A stretch of 64,000 nt of DNA from Polynucleobacter sp. MWH-UH23A (GTDB lineage Bacteria; Pseudomonadota; Gammaproteobacteria; Burkholderiales; Burkholderiaceae): NCBI RefSeq assembly GCF_040409805.1, contig NZ_CP099572.1, positions 1,364,001-1,428,000 of the forward strand, in the 5' to 3' direction. Both the position numbers and the translations under genes were made by a program. How positions within the stretch are numbered: position 1 is the first letter of the stretch; every line of letters begins with the position of its first letter. Positions 1 to 9,280 of the stretch are shown here, in pieces. The notes beneath the pieces were generated by a model. It was given only the letters and a program-made list of their open reading frames with translations, made no database searches and was not told the DNA's origin.

Positions 1-781
1 TTAATACCGAGGTCATCGCATAGGCAGGATAGTCAGGGCCCTTCTGTACGCGAACATAGACTTCTACAAACTTTTCATAAGCAGGTTGCCAATCAGGGAA
101 ATAGCTTTGCAAGAAACGACGATAGCTTGTCTCAGTTTGCGCCATTTCGAGCTTCAATAAATTATCGTTCTGTTGTGGTGGTATATCCTTGCTGTAATCC
201 TCTAGACCTAATGGATTTTCAAGGACCAGTTTTTGCACTGTTTTCGGATACAAGCGTGCAAATCGAATGCCAACCATACCGCCCATTGAATTTGCAATCA
301 CGGATACTTGATTTATACCCAAGGACTTAAGCAAAGCTTTGGTATTGGCTGCCAAATCATCAAAGTGATATGACACATTGGGCTTCGAGGATTTACCGAA
401 CCCAATTTGATCGGGAGCAATGACGCGATAACCTGCTTGCGTCAAGCCTGCAATCGTTGGCGCCCAGTAATCACTTGAAAAATTCTTGCCATGAAATAGC
501 AACACCACGCCCTTTTGCTTACCCCTAGCGGCAACATCCATATACACCATGCTTGCGGGCACTCCTTGCAAGCTTGTCTTAAATTCTTTAGTTGGGTATG
601 GATATGGCCAGGCGCTCAAACGCAAATCGAGAGAGGTAGCATTGGTATAAAGAGATGCCGGGGCTGGGGCAGCTGTAGCTGTATTTGATGGTGGATTATT
701 AGAACAAGAGGCTAATAATACAATCAATACTGAAACTGCAAATAAGGTGGCAACTGCAGAAAGTACGCGAATCGTTTTCAT
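1..781 (-). CDS. alpha/beta hydrolase, predicted lipoprotein (C-terminus cut by window edge)
   Basis: An open frame of about 260 codons runs from an ATG at 779-781 to the left edge without a stop, so the C-terminus is missing. Residues 1-26 form a hydrophobic signal ending in a lipobox (L-A-S-C, Cys26), followed by an Ala/Pro/Thr-rich linker, which suggests anchoring to a membrane on the periplasmic side. The fold is alpha/beta hydrolase: oxyanion HG at 97-98, APDQ-GFGKS near 123-131, and a nucleophile elbow A-N-S-M-G-G with Ser165, where the usual first Gly of GxSxG is Ala. The Asp/His part of the triad would lie in the missing or distal part. The substrate is unknown; the FAH-family gene just downstream on the same strand suggests a shared catabolic operon. 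Confidence 0.85.
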   Translation of the reverse strand, partial: MKTIRVLSAVATLFAVSVLIVLLASCSNNPPSNTATAAPAPASLYTNATSLDLRLSAWPYPYPTKEFKTSLQGVPASMVYMDVAARGKQKGVVLLFHGKNFSSDYWAPTIAGLTQAGYRVIAPDQIGFGKSSKPNVSYHFDDLAANTKALLKSLGINQVSVIANSMGGMVGIRFARLYPKTVQKLVLENPLGLEDYSKDIPPQQNDNLLKLEMAQTETSYRRFLQSYFPDWQPAYEKFVEVYVRVQKGPDYPAYAMTSVL

Positions 782-796
782 ATTCTTCTAAATAAA

Positions 797-1489
797 TTAC
801 ACAATTTTGGTTTTGAGGTTTTTTAATCCCTCAACGCTACCTTCCAAAACATCACCCTTCTTCACTGGCCCAACCCCTGCTGGTGTTCCTGAAAAAATCA
901 GATCGCCAGGTTCAAGTGTGAATAAAGTTGAAAGATAAGCAATCGTGTCGGGCACATTCCAAATCAATTGATTTAAATCACCAGACTGACGTACTTCGCC
1001 ATTCACCAATAACTTAACGGCACCTTTACTTGGATGGCCACATTGAGTCACTGGCGTGATCTCGCCACAAGGGGCAGACTGATCAAAGGCTTTACCGGTA
1101 TCCCAAGGACGCCCCATCTTCTTTGCTTCACCCTGTAGATCTCGTCTTGTCATATCAAGACCTACACCGTAGCCATATACATGATCTAGAGCTTTATCGG
1201 CAGAAATATTAGAGCCACCTTTACCAATTGCCACCACCATCTCGATCTCATGATGAACATCGTTTGATAAATTTGGGTAAGCCATATCTTTACCATCAGT
1301 CACAATAGAGTTGGCGGGCTTCATAAAAAAGAATGGTGGCTCGCGATCTGGATCATGACCCATCTCTCTTGCGTGATCTGCATAGTTACGGCCTACGCAA
1401 TATATTCTGTTTACCGCAAAGCGACGGGAATCGCCTGTAACAGGCAAAGAAATTTGTACTGGCGGATCAATTACAAATGCTGAACTCAT
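797..1489 (-). CDS. fumarylacetoacetate hydrolase (FAH) family protein
   Basis: A 230-residue protein of the short FAH/2-hydroxyhepta-2,4-diene-1,7-dioate isomerase type. It shows the entry motif [10 protein letters not shown] (31-40), the acidic metal ligands E81 and E83 in HHEIE, D112 in GLDMTRRD, and the C-terminal SGTPAGVG loop. Family members are Mg/Mn-dependent enzymes that hydrolyse C-C bonds, decarboxylate or isomerise beta-diketo acids such as acylpyruvates. It is cytoplasmic, with no signal peptide. The gene lies 15 bases upstream of the lipoprotein hydrolase on the same strand, so the two are probably co-transcribed. The exact substrate cannot be read from the sequence; acylpyruvase is a fair guess for this size class. 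Confidence 0.9.
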   Translation of the reverse strand: MSSAFVIDPPVQISLPVTGDSRRFAVNRIYCVGRNYADHAREMGHDPDREPPFFFMKPANSIVTDGKDMAYPNLSNDVHHEIEMVVAIGKGGSNISADKALDHVYGYGVGLDMTRRDLQGEAKKMGRPWDTGKAFDQSAPCGEITPVTQCGHPSKGAVKLLVNGEVRQSGDLNQLIWNVPDTIAYLSTLFTLEPGDLIFSGTPAGVGPVKKGDVLEGSVEGLKNLKTKIV

Positions 1490-1537
1490 AAAAACCTTTC
1501 TTAATATTGTTTTGCTTTTTTCTTTAATTTTTGTCTT

Positions 1538-1822
1538 TTATTTCTTCTGTCTTGTAGCAGTATGACGCAATTTCAGCATCAAGATGCTCAAGGCCAATGC
1601 AAACGTCATAGCATTAGCCAGAATCAATGGCCACTTCTCAATAATCAAGCCATACACCAGCCACAAGCCTACCCCTGCAGTAAATAAGGAATACATCCCT
1701 AGCGATATTCCAGATAGATCTCGGGTTCTCCATGACCAAATGGCCTGAGGCAGAAATGCAATGGTAGTTAAGAATGCAGCGCAATAACCAATGATGTCAA
1801 TTTGATGGGGTTCAAGGCTCAT
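1538..1822 (-). CDS. SemiSWEET-family small sugar transporter
   Basis: A 94-residue protein with three hydrophobic segments (about 9-29, 42-60 and 65-85) and the Pro-Gln signature of the PQ-loop/MtN3 fold at residues 25-26 (FLPQ), followed by a basic turn WRTRDLSG. Bacterial SemiSWEETs are three-helix half-transporters that dimerise in the inner membrane to move sugars or similar small solutes down a gradient. Its length matches that family (85-100 residues). It is transcribed toward the FAH gene, 48 bases away, so it may supply substrate to that operon, but the solute is not predictable. Confidence 0.85.
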   Translation of the reverse strand: MSLEPHQIDIIGYCAAFLTTIAFLPQAIWSWRTRDLSGISLGMYSLFTAGVGLWLVYGLIIEKWPLILANAMTFALALSILMLKLRHTATRQKK

Positions 1823-1930
1823 ATTTTGATTGTAATTAGAGATGGCTGGCTAGGTAAATTCATAAATGTGCTGCATTAGGCCTATTTTTGGAGATAATTA
1901 GAGCTGCAGTTCAACTATTACTAAAAACAT

Positions 1931-2929
1931 ATGAGACAACAACTAATTCGCTGGTTTGGCGTAGCCTCATGCGCCTTAATCTTTTCCCTGCCCGTAGTCG
2001 CCCAGAACGATTCGGCTGTTAAAAATTATCCGGATAAGCCAATACGACTAGTCATACCCTTTCCTCCAGGGGGCGCCACAGACGTTATCGGTCGAATCAT
2101 GGCGCAAGAGCTTTCCAAATCGATTGGGCAACAAGTAGTTCCAGACAATCGCTCGGGAGATAGCGGCAATATTGGTGCCGATATGGTTGCTAAGTCTGCG
2201 CCCGATGGATATACCTTATTAATGGGCGCCCTTACCTCGCACTCTATTAACAGTAATTTAGATAAAGACAAAATCAAGTACAACTTAGAGAAAGATTTCA
2301 CACCCGTTGCGATTGTGGGTGTCGTGCCTCTTGTGTTTGTTGTAAATCCTTCGGTTCCAGTGAAGAACATGAAGGAATTCATTGCCTATGCCAAAGCCAA
2401 TCCAGGCAAACTCACCTTTGCCTCTTCGGGCGCAGGTGCACCCCAACGTCTCGCAATGGAAATGTTCAGATATCAACTGGGCTTAGATTTATTACACGTT
2501 CCATATAAAGGTAGCGGCCCTGCAATGACAGACCTTGTTGGCGGTCAAGTCTTATCCATGTCAGAAACTGTGCCAGCTGCATTGCAGTTTATTCAAGCAG
2601 GTCAGCTAAGAGCGCTAGCAGTCACTACTAACAAGCGTATTAGTCAATTACCTGATGTACCGACTATTACCGAAGCCACCGGTCTGCCCAACTTTGATGT
2701 GGTCAGTATGTTTGGTATTGAAGCCCCTGCGGGGACCCCAAAAGCCATCATTTATAAACTCAGTACCGAGATCAAATCCATCCTGCAACGTCCAGATGTG
2801 CAAGAGCGCATGCTTGCCGCTGGCGTCTACGTAAATTACTTATCTCCAGCAGAATCTAGCAAACGTATTACACGTGAGCTCAATATGTGGGCCAAAGTAA
2901 TTAAAGATGCCAATATCAAAGCAGATTAA
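1931..2929 (+). CDS. TctC/Bug-family periplasmic solute receptor (Bug 1)
   Basis: A 332-residue protein with a Sec signal peptide (cleavage near residue 25, VVAQ). The two Bug ligand-loop signatures are present: PFPPGGATD (43-51) and the HVPYKGSGPA block in the second lobe. Bug proteins are Venus-flytrap receptors of the tripartite tricarboxylate transporter family and bind small carboxylated compounds. No TctA or TctB membrane subunit is nearby. The gene is divergent from the SemiSWEET gene and convergent with Bug 2, separated from the latter by a strong hairpin. The ATG at 1931 has no clear Shine-Dalgarno sequence, but the signal peptide starts there. Confidence 0.92.
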   Translation: MRQQLIRWFGVASCALIFSLPVVAQNDSAVKNYPDKPIRLVIPFPPGGATDVIGRIMAQELSKSIGQQVVPDNRSGDSGNIGADMVAKSAPDGYTLLMGALTSHSINSNLDKDKIKYNLEKDFTPVAIVGVVPLVFVVNPSVPVKNMKEFIAYAKANPGKLTFASSGAGAPQRLAMEMFRYQLGLDLLHVPYKGSGPAMTDLVGGQVLSMSETVPAALQFIQAGQLRALAVTTNKRISQLPDVPTITEATGLPNFDVVSMFGIEAPAGTPKAIIYKLSTEIKSILQRPDVQERMLAAGVYVNYLSPAESSKRITRELNMWAKVIKDANIKAD

Positions 2930-2961
2930 ATATTAATTAATTTATTGGTAAGGGTGGATGC

Positions 2962-2989
2962 AATAAGGGGCCTATTGAGGCCCCTTATT
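2962..2989. terminator. bidirectional rho-independent terminator
   Basis: A perfect 11-bp stem (AATAAGGGGCC paired with GGCCCCTTATT) with a 6-base loop lies between two convergent Bug genes. T-runs or A-runs flank the stem, so it could stop transcription from both sides. Confidence 0.85.
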
Positions 2990-3024
2990 TTTTATGCTGA
3001 AATGAATTCTGATGAAGTTCGTTT

Positions 3025-4014
3025 TTACTCGGCTTCAATTTTTGCTTGCTGAGCTACCTGCTCCCACTTCTTCTTTTCAGCTGCAATGAATAGTTTGGTA
3101 TTTGCTGGTGTATCACCTACCGCCCAACCGCCAAGATCTTTCCAGCGCTGCCTGATTTCAGGGGTTTCAAGCGATTTTTTTACAGCCGCATAAAGCTTAT
3201 CAATAATTGGTTTTGGCGTTCCCGCTGGAACAAATAGACCAAACCAAGCTGTTACGTCAAAGTTAGGGTAACCCGACTGAATCATTGTTGGCACATCTGG
3301 CAACTCTGCAACACGATTCTTGCTAGTGACCGCTAAAGCACGTAACTTCCCAGATTTAATGTACTGCATTGAACTGGGTAGGTTATCGACCATCATGCTC
3401 GTTTGTCCGGCTAATAAATCAGCCAAGGCCGGACCAGCGCCCTTATATGGCACATGAATAATATCGATACCCGCTTGAGTCTTAAATAACTCTCCAGACA
3501 TATGAATTGACTGGCCTCGACCAGAAGATGCAAATGAATACTTACCAGGATTTGCTTTTGCCAAAGCCACCAGCTCAGCAACAGTCTTAGCGGGAACTTC
3601 AGGGTTTACAACCAATACATTTGGATTAGCAATCACAATAGTGACTGGCTCCATATCTTCCATTTTGTATGGGAGGTTTTTATAAAGACTGTAGTTGATA
3701 GCGTTTGGGCCAATATTGCCCATCGCCATGGTGTATCCATCTGCTGGGGCTGCCAACAATGCCTGAATACCGATAATGCCAGCGCCACCTGCCTTATTCT
3801 CCACAATCACAGGCTGACCCAACTCTTTGCCCAAAATATCCGATAAAGCACGAGAAGCAATATCGGTGGTTCCGCCAGGCGCTGCAGTCACAATAATTTT
3901 GACTGGCTTGTTTGGGAATGGCTGGGCGATCGCTGATGTAAGCGCAAATGCGGATGCAAATATGACTGCACCTAAGGTCGCGCACTTTTTACGCCAAAAC
4001 ATATATTGATTCAT
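3025..4014 (-). CDS. TctC/Bug-family periplasmic solute receptor (Bug 2)
   Basis: A 329-residue exported protein whose signal peptide is unusually long (charged start with WRKK, hydrophobic 12-30, cleavage around SAIA-Q). Loop signatures are TAAPGGTTD (43-51) and HVPYKGAGPA. The first loop differs from the PFPPGG of its neighbours, so it probably recognises a different ligand. The start is supported by GGAG five bases upstream. It is the last gene of a four-gene leftward operon (Bug 3, aldolase-like, cytochrome c, Bug 2), 51 bases after the cytochrome gene. Confidence 0.92.
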   Translation of the reverse strand: MNQYMFWRKKCATLGAVIFASAFALTSAIAQPFPNKPVKIIVTAAPGGTTDIASRALSDILGKELGQPVIVENKAGGAGIIGIQALLAAPADGYTMAMGNIGPNAINYSLYKNLPYKMEDMEPVTIVIANPNVLVVNPEVPAKTVAELVALAKANPGKYSFASSGRGQSIHMSGELFKTQAGIDIIHVPYKGAGPALADLLAGQTSMMVDNLPSSMQYIKSGKLRALAVTSKNRVAELPDVPTMIQSGYPNFDVTAWFGLFVPAGTPKPIIDKLYAAVKKSLETPEIRQRWKDLGGWAVGDTPANTKLFIAAEKKKWEQVAQQAKIEAE

Positions 4015-4065
4015 CTTGTCTCCGTCTTTTTTATATTGATGAATTAATTGAGTGCTTAAAAATGT

Positions 4066-4464
4066 TTACTTCTTATTTATTCCCGCTTTGCGAGCCTCAA
4101 TCTCTTTATTGATTGCGGCAATGGTTTTGGCATCTGGTGACTTCCAGTTTCCACCGGAGTTATTAACCATGTAAACCAGCGCATCAGAAAAACCTTCAAC
4201 ACTTAAATTGGGATTACCTCCCTTGGGCGGCATACCACGCACTCCAAAATATGCATGAGCTGTCAGAGTTACTTGCCCTTCGGCAATAAGTGGTGCCCAC
4301 TTTGCCTTGTCGCCAAACTTTGGCGCATTCAATACGCCTGCCCCATGGCAATTTGCACACACTTGCTTATAGGTATTTTCGCCAGACTGAGCATTTGCCA
4401 ATCCAGATATAAAAAGCAAGGCAAATATCGTCGTAATAAGCTGTAAAGGATGCTGACATTTCAT
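4066..4464 (-). CDS. exported monohaem cytochrome c (c5-like)
   Basis: A 132-residue precursor with a signal peptide cleaved near ANA-Q (residue 25-26) and one haem-attachment site CANCH (Cys36, Cys39, His40). The likely axial Met is Met78 in GVRGMPPKGG, a spacing typical of small cytochrome c5/class I proteins. It would carry electrons in the periplasm. It sits 18 bases downstream of the exported aldolase-like gene in a leftward operon with two Bug receptors, which suggests that oxidation of the substrate or product occurs in the periplasm. No partner dehydrogenase is encoded beside it. Confidence 0.88.
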   Translation of the reverse strand: MKCQHPLQLITTIFALLFISGLANAQSGENTYKQVCANCHGAGVLNAPKFGDKAKWAPLIAEGQVTLTAHAYFGVRGMPPKGGNPNLSVEGFSDALVYMVNNSGGNWKSPDAKTIAAINKEIEARKAGINKK

Positions 4465-4482
4465 GATGTATTTAACTCCAGA

Positions 4483-5283
4483 TTAAGGTTGTGATTTTTT
4501 AACACGTTCAGACCAAAGTTGCCATGGCCTACCAATGGTCTTTTCAATAGTCTCTTGCGAAATCGAAGCTTCGCCAGGAGTGAGATATTGCACCTGCCCT
4601 ATCTTCATAGCTTCCGACTGAATGCTGGCATTCTGGATTGCATAGATTGCCCTAAATGCAGCCTTTTTGATTGAGTCACCACCTGCTGCATAGCTATGAC
4701 CACGCATCAATACAAAGTATTGAAGGCCCATGGCTTGCGATAAAGCATTACCCAACTCGACATTACTTATAAACATATCCGTATCAGGATTTGGCTTGGC
4801 AAAATTACGAATCTCAAATATCGGGGCACCTTCGCCCAAAAAGGAGCTCATGTGATACACGGGCTTTAGAGTAGTACCAGTTAAACCGTAAGGCAAGATG
4901 GGTGGCGCATGGCCATGAATCACTGAATTGAGGTCAGGGCGATTCCTCAAAATGCCACTATGAATAAAACGCTCACCATAAGCAACTCTAGTATCGCCAT
5001 TAAGCGCCTTGCCGTTCATATCAAACTCAATAATATCTTCAACTTTTACGGTAGAAGGAGCAACGCTTCTGGCCAAAAAGAACGTATTGGGATTGGCGGG
5101 ATTACGCACACTGATATGTCCATAGCCATCAACTGCATTTTGGTCATACAAAATATGATTGGCAATCACTAACTCTTCAATTACGGCTTTTACTTTTGGA
5201 TCTTGATCCATTTGCTCTTGCACAGAAGCGGCAAATACATTTGCTGCACCAAACAATAGAGCTAAAAACAGAACCTTTTTCAT
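4483..5283 (-). CDS. class II aldolase/adducin-family protein with a Sec signal peptide
   Basis: A 266-residue protein beginning with a typical Sec signal (KK, hydrophobic core 4-14, cleavage near VFA-AS at 18-20), so it should act in the periplasm. The rest matches the class II aldolase/adducin fold: GHISVR, an acidic GERFIHSGI segment, the metal-binding H-x-H in VIHGHAPP and a third His in LMRGHSY. Cytoplasmic relatives (fuculose-phosphate aldolase, ribulose-phosphate epimerase) use Zn for retro-aldol or related chemistry. An exported member is uncommon. Its ATG overlaps the TAA of Bug 3 by one base, which implies translational coupling. The reaction is unknown; decarboxylation or retro-aldol cleavage of an unphosphorylated acid is an inference. 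Confidence 0.88.
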   Translation of the reverse strand: MKKVLFLALLFGAANVFAASVQEQMDQDPKVKAVIEELVIANHILYDQNAVDGYGHISVRNPANPNTFFLARSVAPSTVKVEDIIEFDMNGKALNGDTRVAYGERFIHSGILRNRPDLNSVIHGHAPPILPYGLTGTTLKPVYHMSSFLGEGAPIFEIRNFAKPNPDTDMFISNVELGNALSQAMGLQYFVLMRGHSYAAGGDSIKKAAFRAIYAIQNASIQSEAMKIGQVQYLTPGEASISQETIEKTIGRPWQLWSERVKKSQP

Positions 5284-6269
5284 TACTCAACCTTGCCGAT
5301 CTTGCGAACGACCTCACCCATCTGTGCGGACTCTTTATCCCAATAGACTTTGAACTCTGGCGCATCCATGTACTGAATTGGACTTCCTGCGCCATTAATC
5401 ACTGAACGTACACGCTCATCATTTGCCCCTTGCTTAGCGGCTTCACGTAACTTATTGGTGATGTAATCAGGGGTGGCACTTGGTACAAATAAACCTGCCC
5501 ATTGTGAGAATTCAATCTTCACGCCCATTTCTTTAAAACTAGGAACTTCGGGCATGCTTACTAATCTGCCATCACCCCAGTGTGCCAAGGCGCGAACTTT
5601 ACCCGCTCTGATTTGCTGAACTATTGAAGAAGGTCCTGTCGCAATTGCATCTACTTGCCCACCCAAAAGACCCACAATCGCTGGGCCAGCGCCGGTATAG
5701 GGAATATGCACCATATAAAACTTTTCAGAAGATTTGAGCATCTCCATGGGCACATGCATTGTTCCATAGTTGCCTGATGAACCAAAATTGTATTTACCAG
5801 GATTAGCGCGCATTGCAGCCACAAATGACTTGTAATCTTTCCAGGGGCTATCCGCCCTTACAACTAATACCGTTGGGTCAGCAGTAAAGCGTGCAATCGG
5901 TTTGAGTTGATTTAATTGAAAAGACTGTTCGCGCCCCACCACTTTGTCAGCTTCAGGAATAATCGAAATAGACGATAAAGCCATCAAAATGGTGTAGCCA
6001 TCAGGCTTGGATTTAGCAACTGCTGCCATACCAATGCCACCACCGGCACCTGCTTTATTTTCTACAACAACTGGTTGACCCAAGATACGAGTTAAGGCTT
6101 CCGCTACAGGCCTGCCTACAGCATCAGCAACGCCACCTGGTGGAAATGGAACAACCATAGTGATGGGTTTTGTTGGCCAGGGTTCAGGTGCTTGCGCACA
6201 TGCAGTTATAGAAATAATGGATGCCGCAAAGAAGCTTAGCGCACGGCCAAGTATGAAGATTTGTCTCAT
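5283..6269 (-). CDS. TctC/Bug-family periplasmic solute receptor (Bug 3)
   Basis: A 328-residue protein, first gene of the leftward operon. The signal contains I-T-A-C at 21-24, which fits a lipobox, so this receptor may be lipid-anchored; cleavage after CAQA is the alternative. The ligand loops are PFPPGGVAD (41-49) and HIPYTGAGPA. Immediate translational coupling (TAATG) to the exported class II aldolase-like gene suggests that receptor and enzyme handle the same compound. It is divergent from the FAH-family gene at 6382 across 112 bases that should hold both promoters. Confidence 0.92.
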   Translation of the reverse strand: MRQIFILGRALSFFAASIISITACAQAPEPWPTKPITMVVPFPPGGVADAVGRPVAEALTRILGQPVVVENKAGAGGGIGMAAVAKSKPDGYTILMALSSISIIPEADKVVGREQSFQLNQLKPIARFTADPTVLVVRADSPWKDYKSFVAAMRANPGKYNFGSSGNYGTMHVPMEMLKSSEKFYMVHIPYTGAGPAIVGLLGGQVDAIATGPSSIVQQIRAGKVRALAHWGDGRLVSMPEVPSFKEMGVKIEFSQWAGLFVPSATPDYITNKLREAAKQGANDERVRSVINGAGSPIQYMDAPEFKVYWDKESAQMGEVVRKIGKVE

Positions 6270-6381
6270 TTTTGTCTCTAAATCGTAATTTAGTTATTAT
6301 TTATGCTCTTTATCCTACTATAAGAATGATCACAATAAACAAGGGTTGGCATAGACATAACCCCCACTGGAGATAGCAATC

Positions 6382-7269
6382 ATGAAATACGCCGCATTTT
6401 CCTTAGTCAAAGAGCCTTCTAAAACTCGCGTTGGCATTGTTTCCCAAGATGAGAAAAGCATTCAGGAATTAGATTTGGGGGTTGATGTCAGTGAAGAAGG
6501 GATCGTCGCCATTTTGAAAGCGGATCTAGCAGGCAAAAAACCTAAGCCTGCAGCAACCCATGCAATGAGTGATATACGCTTACTTGCTCCCGTACCTCGT
6601 CCTCGTAGAAATATTTTCTGTGTTGGTAAAAACTATCACGAACACGCTAAAGAGTTTTCCAATAGCGGCTTTGATGGTAGTGCAAAACCAGGAGAAGATA
6701 TTCCATCGCACGCGATTTTCTTTACTAAGCCACCTGAGGCTGTAACAGGTCCAAATACGAATGTCATCATCCCGACAGCTGTTTCAACTTGCATTGACTA
6801 TGAAGCTGAATTAACTATCGTGATCGGCAAAGGCGGAAAAGGCATTAGCGAGGCAGACGCATTGAAGCATGTCTGGGGCTACACTGCGATTAACGATGTT
6901 ACTGCACGTGATTGGCAACAACGTCATAAACAATGGTTTTTAGGCAAAAGCTTTGATACTTTCTGCCCAATGGGCCCATGGGTAGTTACGGCTGATGAGG
7001 TGAAACATGATGACATTCCAGTCAAGTGCTGGGTCAATGGTGAACTGCGTCAGAACTCCAATACCAAGGACTTCATCTTTAATATACCGAATATGATCGC
7101 CACTGTTTCAGCGGGTATCACTCTCTACCCTGGGGACCTTATTGCTACCGGCACACCAGTTGGGGTTGGTATCGGATTTAAGCCGCCAAAATATTTGGTT
7201 AATGGCGATGTCGTCGTTGTCGAAATGGGTGGTATTGGTAAGCTTGAGAATACTTTTATTGCTGAGTAA
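6382..7269 (+). CDS. FAH-family hydrolase, longer type (second copy in the window)
   Basis: A 295-residue cytoplasmic protein with an N-terminal domain of about 70 residues followed by the FAH catalytic domain: FCVGKNYHEHA (79-89), metal ligands E141 and E143 in DYEAEL, D172 in INDVTARD, and a TGTPVGVG loop. It resembles proteins annotated as 2-keto-4-pentenoate hydratase/ureidoglycolate-lyase-like. The ATG has a clear GGAG 8-9 bases upstream. It is divergent from the Bug 3/aldolase/cytochrome operon and is followed by a perfect palindrome terminator. It may act on the product imported or made by that operon. Confidence 0.9.
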   Translation: MKYAAFSLVKEPSKTRVGIVSQDEKSIQELDLGVDVSEEGIVAILKADLAGKKPKPAATHAMSDIRLLAPVPRPRRNIFCVGKNYHEHAKEFSNSGFDGSAKPGEDIPSHAIFFTKPPEAVTGPNTNVIIPTAVSTCIDYEAELTIVIGKGGKGISEADALKHVWGYTAINDVTARDWQQRHKQWFLGKSFDTFCPMGPWVVTADEVKHDDIPVKCWVNGELRQNSNTKDFIFNIPNMIATVSAGITLYPGDLIATGTPVGVGIGFKPPKYLVNGDVVVVEMGGIGKLENTFIAE

Positions 7270-7303
7270 ATTCTCTGATAAGTAGTTCGCTTTCTCAATA
7301 AAG

Positions 7304-7325
7304 AAAGTCACCCTAGGGTGACTTT
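7304..7325. terminator. palindromic terminator between convergent genes
   Basis: A perfect 22-base palindrome (AAAGTCACCC-TA-GGGTGACTTT) lies after the FAH-family gene and before the end of feoB. A short T-run follows on the plus strand. Confidence 0.75.
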
Positions 7326-7366
7326 TGCTTTGCTAAATAGGCATCAAGCATAAATGCTGATCCCAA

Positions 7367-9280
7367 TCATCCCAAGCCAAAATGAATAGCGATGCGATAG
7401 GTAATGAAGGAGGCGATATATGCCAGTCCAAATAGATAACTTAACATCACCGCTGGAATTTTCCATCCACCAGTTTCACGCTTAACTGCAGCAATAGTAG
7501 ATAGGCACTGCGGAGCGAACACAAACCACGCCAATAAGGAAAGTGCTGTAGCCAATGACCAATCACTCGAAATCAGCGGTATCAATGCCTCGGCAGTATC
7601 TGCGCTTGAGCTAGATAAGGCATAAACCGTAGCTAATGAGCTCACTACTACCTCACGCGCAGCCATTCCTGGCACTAAGGCAATACTGATTTGCCAATTA
7701 AATCCAATAGGCGAAAAGATATGCGCAAGCGCTTCGCCCAGCATGCCAGCAAAACTGTACTGAATCGGTGGCAAGCTCGCGCCTTCTGGGGGCAATGGAA
7801 AACTAGAAAGTACCCACAGGCCAATTGTCATCGCTAAGATAACGCCACCAACTCGGCGCAAGAATATTTCTGCGCGCTGCCACAAGCTGATGGCCAGGTT
7901 ACCCAATCGGGGAAGGTGATAGCTCGGCAACTCCATCATTAATACATTGGTGCGGAACTGCTCACTCGCAAAGCGCTTTAAGACCCATGCAACTGCCATT
8001 GCTCCCAATATTCCAGCAAGGTAAAGCAAGAATAAAACCAGGCCCTGCAAATCAATATTGCCCCAAAGCTTTTGTTGAGGAATGAATGCAGAGATCAACA
8101 GTGCATATACCGGCAAACGCGCCGAACAAGTCATCATGGGCGCAATCAAAATGGTTACCAAGCGATCGCGTGCATTCGAAATACTTCTCGTCGCCATGAT
8201 TCCAGGAATCGCACATGCAAAGCTCGAAAGTAAAGGAATGAATGATCGGCCAGACAAGCCTACAGACCCCATTACCCTATCCAATAGATATGCGGCCCTT
8301 GGTAAATAACCAGACTCTTCGAGCAACAAAATAAAGAAAAACAAAATCAAGATTTGAGGCAAGAAAATCACCACACCACCAAGACCCGCCAGAATGCCGT
8401 TGATCAACAAACTACGCAGCCATGTATCTGGAAGAATATCGCCAATTTGACCGCCGAGATATTCAACTGATGCCTTAATCATTTCCATCGGAACGGTAGC
8501 CCAACTAAATACTGCCTGGAATATAAAAAAGAGTAGAACTACCAAAATAGTCGGGCCTAATACTGGATGCAATAAGACCGAATCCAATCGATCACTGAGA
8601 CGATCAGGAATGATTTGATCTAAGCCTAAGTTTTGCAGGATACGTTGCACCTGCACATTGTCAGCCTCAGCGTGAGCGATATGTGAGGCAACATTTTCAA
8701 GAGTGGCATCACCAGTGCCTGTGCGCAGCGCATTGAGATTGCGCCAGTCTAATTCAGTCAAAAATGACTTAATTTGATCAGCCCCATTGGCCTGGATACC
8801 CACACTGGTTACAACCGGCAAACCCAGTTCTTTTGAAAGTGCCGTCGTATCAATCTCTAAGCCTTGGCGCTTAGCGATATCGAGCATATTGAGAACGACT
8901 ACGCAGGGTAAACCCAAGCGCTTTGCAGCCAATACTAGACGTAGATTTCGGCGCAAGTTCATCGCACTCAAAATACATAAAACCAAATCAGGGCGCTTCT
9001 CACCTTCTGCTCGACCCATCAGCACATTACAAGTAACACGCTCATCAAGCGATCTAGGGTAGAGGCTGTAAGCACCAGGCAGATCTAATATACGAACATT
9101 TTTTCCTGAGGCTAAAGTTAAGCGCCCTTCTTTGCGCTCAACCGTCACGCCAGAGTAATTAGCGACCTTTTGTCGACTTCCAGTGAGTAAATTAAATAGC
9201 GCAGTTTTTCCACAATTGGGATTACCCAATAACGCAACGAGAGGCTCGCTTGGGAAAAAATGAACTGTGGACTCAGCCAT
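7367..9280 (-). CDS. feoB: ferrous iron transporter FeoB
   Basis: A 637-residue inner-membrane Fe(II) transporter with an N-terminal G domain: G1 GNPNCGKT (19-26), G3 DLPG (66-69), G4 NMLD (131-134). A helical spacer follows, then two Gate-type membrane segments (for example PLLSSFACAIPGIMATR and APQCLSTIAAVKRETGG). It is shorter than the E. coli protein (773), mainly through a short spacer and C-terminus. I place the start at 9280 (MAEST), where the ATG overlaps the feoA stop by 8 bases; an upstream in-frame ATG at 9298 lies inside feoA. Expression should depend on the Fur-like site upstream of feoA. Confidence 0.96.
   Translation of the reverse strand: MAESTVHFFPSEPLVALLGNPNCGKTALFNLLTGSRQKVANYSGVTVERKEGRLTLASGKNVRILDLPGAYSLYPRSLDERVTCNVLMGRAEGEKRPDLVLCILSAMNLRRNLRLVLAAKRLGLPCVVVLNMLDIAKRQGLEIDTTALSKELGLPVVTSVGIQANGADQIKSFLTELDWRNLNALRTGTGDATLENVASHIAHAEADNVQVQRILQNLGLDQIIPDRLSDRLDSVLLHPVLGPTILVVLLFFIFQAVFSWATVPMEMIKASVEYLGGQIGDILPDTWLRSLLINGILAGLGGVVIFLPQILILFFFILLLEESGYLPRAAYLLDRVMGSVGLSGRSFIPLLSSFACAIPGIMATRSISNARDRLVTILIAPMMTCSARLPVYALLISAFIPQQKLWGNIDLQGLVLFLLYLAGILGAMAVAWVLKRFASEQFRTNVLMMELPSYHLPRLGNLAISLWQRAEIFLRRVGGVILAMTIGLWVLSSFPLPPEGASLPPIQYSFAGMLGEALAHIFSPIGFNWQISIALVPGMAAREVVVSSLATVYALSSSSADTAEALIPLISSDWSLATALSLLAWFVFAPQCLSTIAAVKRETGGWKIPAVMLSYLFGLAYIASFITYRIAIHFGLG

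Noticed and set aside
2026..2382. 118-codon minus-strand frame
   Set aside because: It lies wholly inside the Bug 1 gene on the other strand, with no family features.
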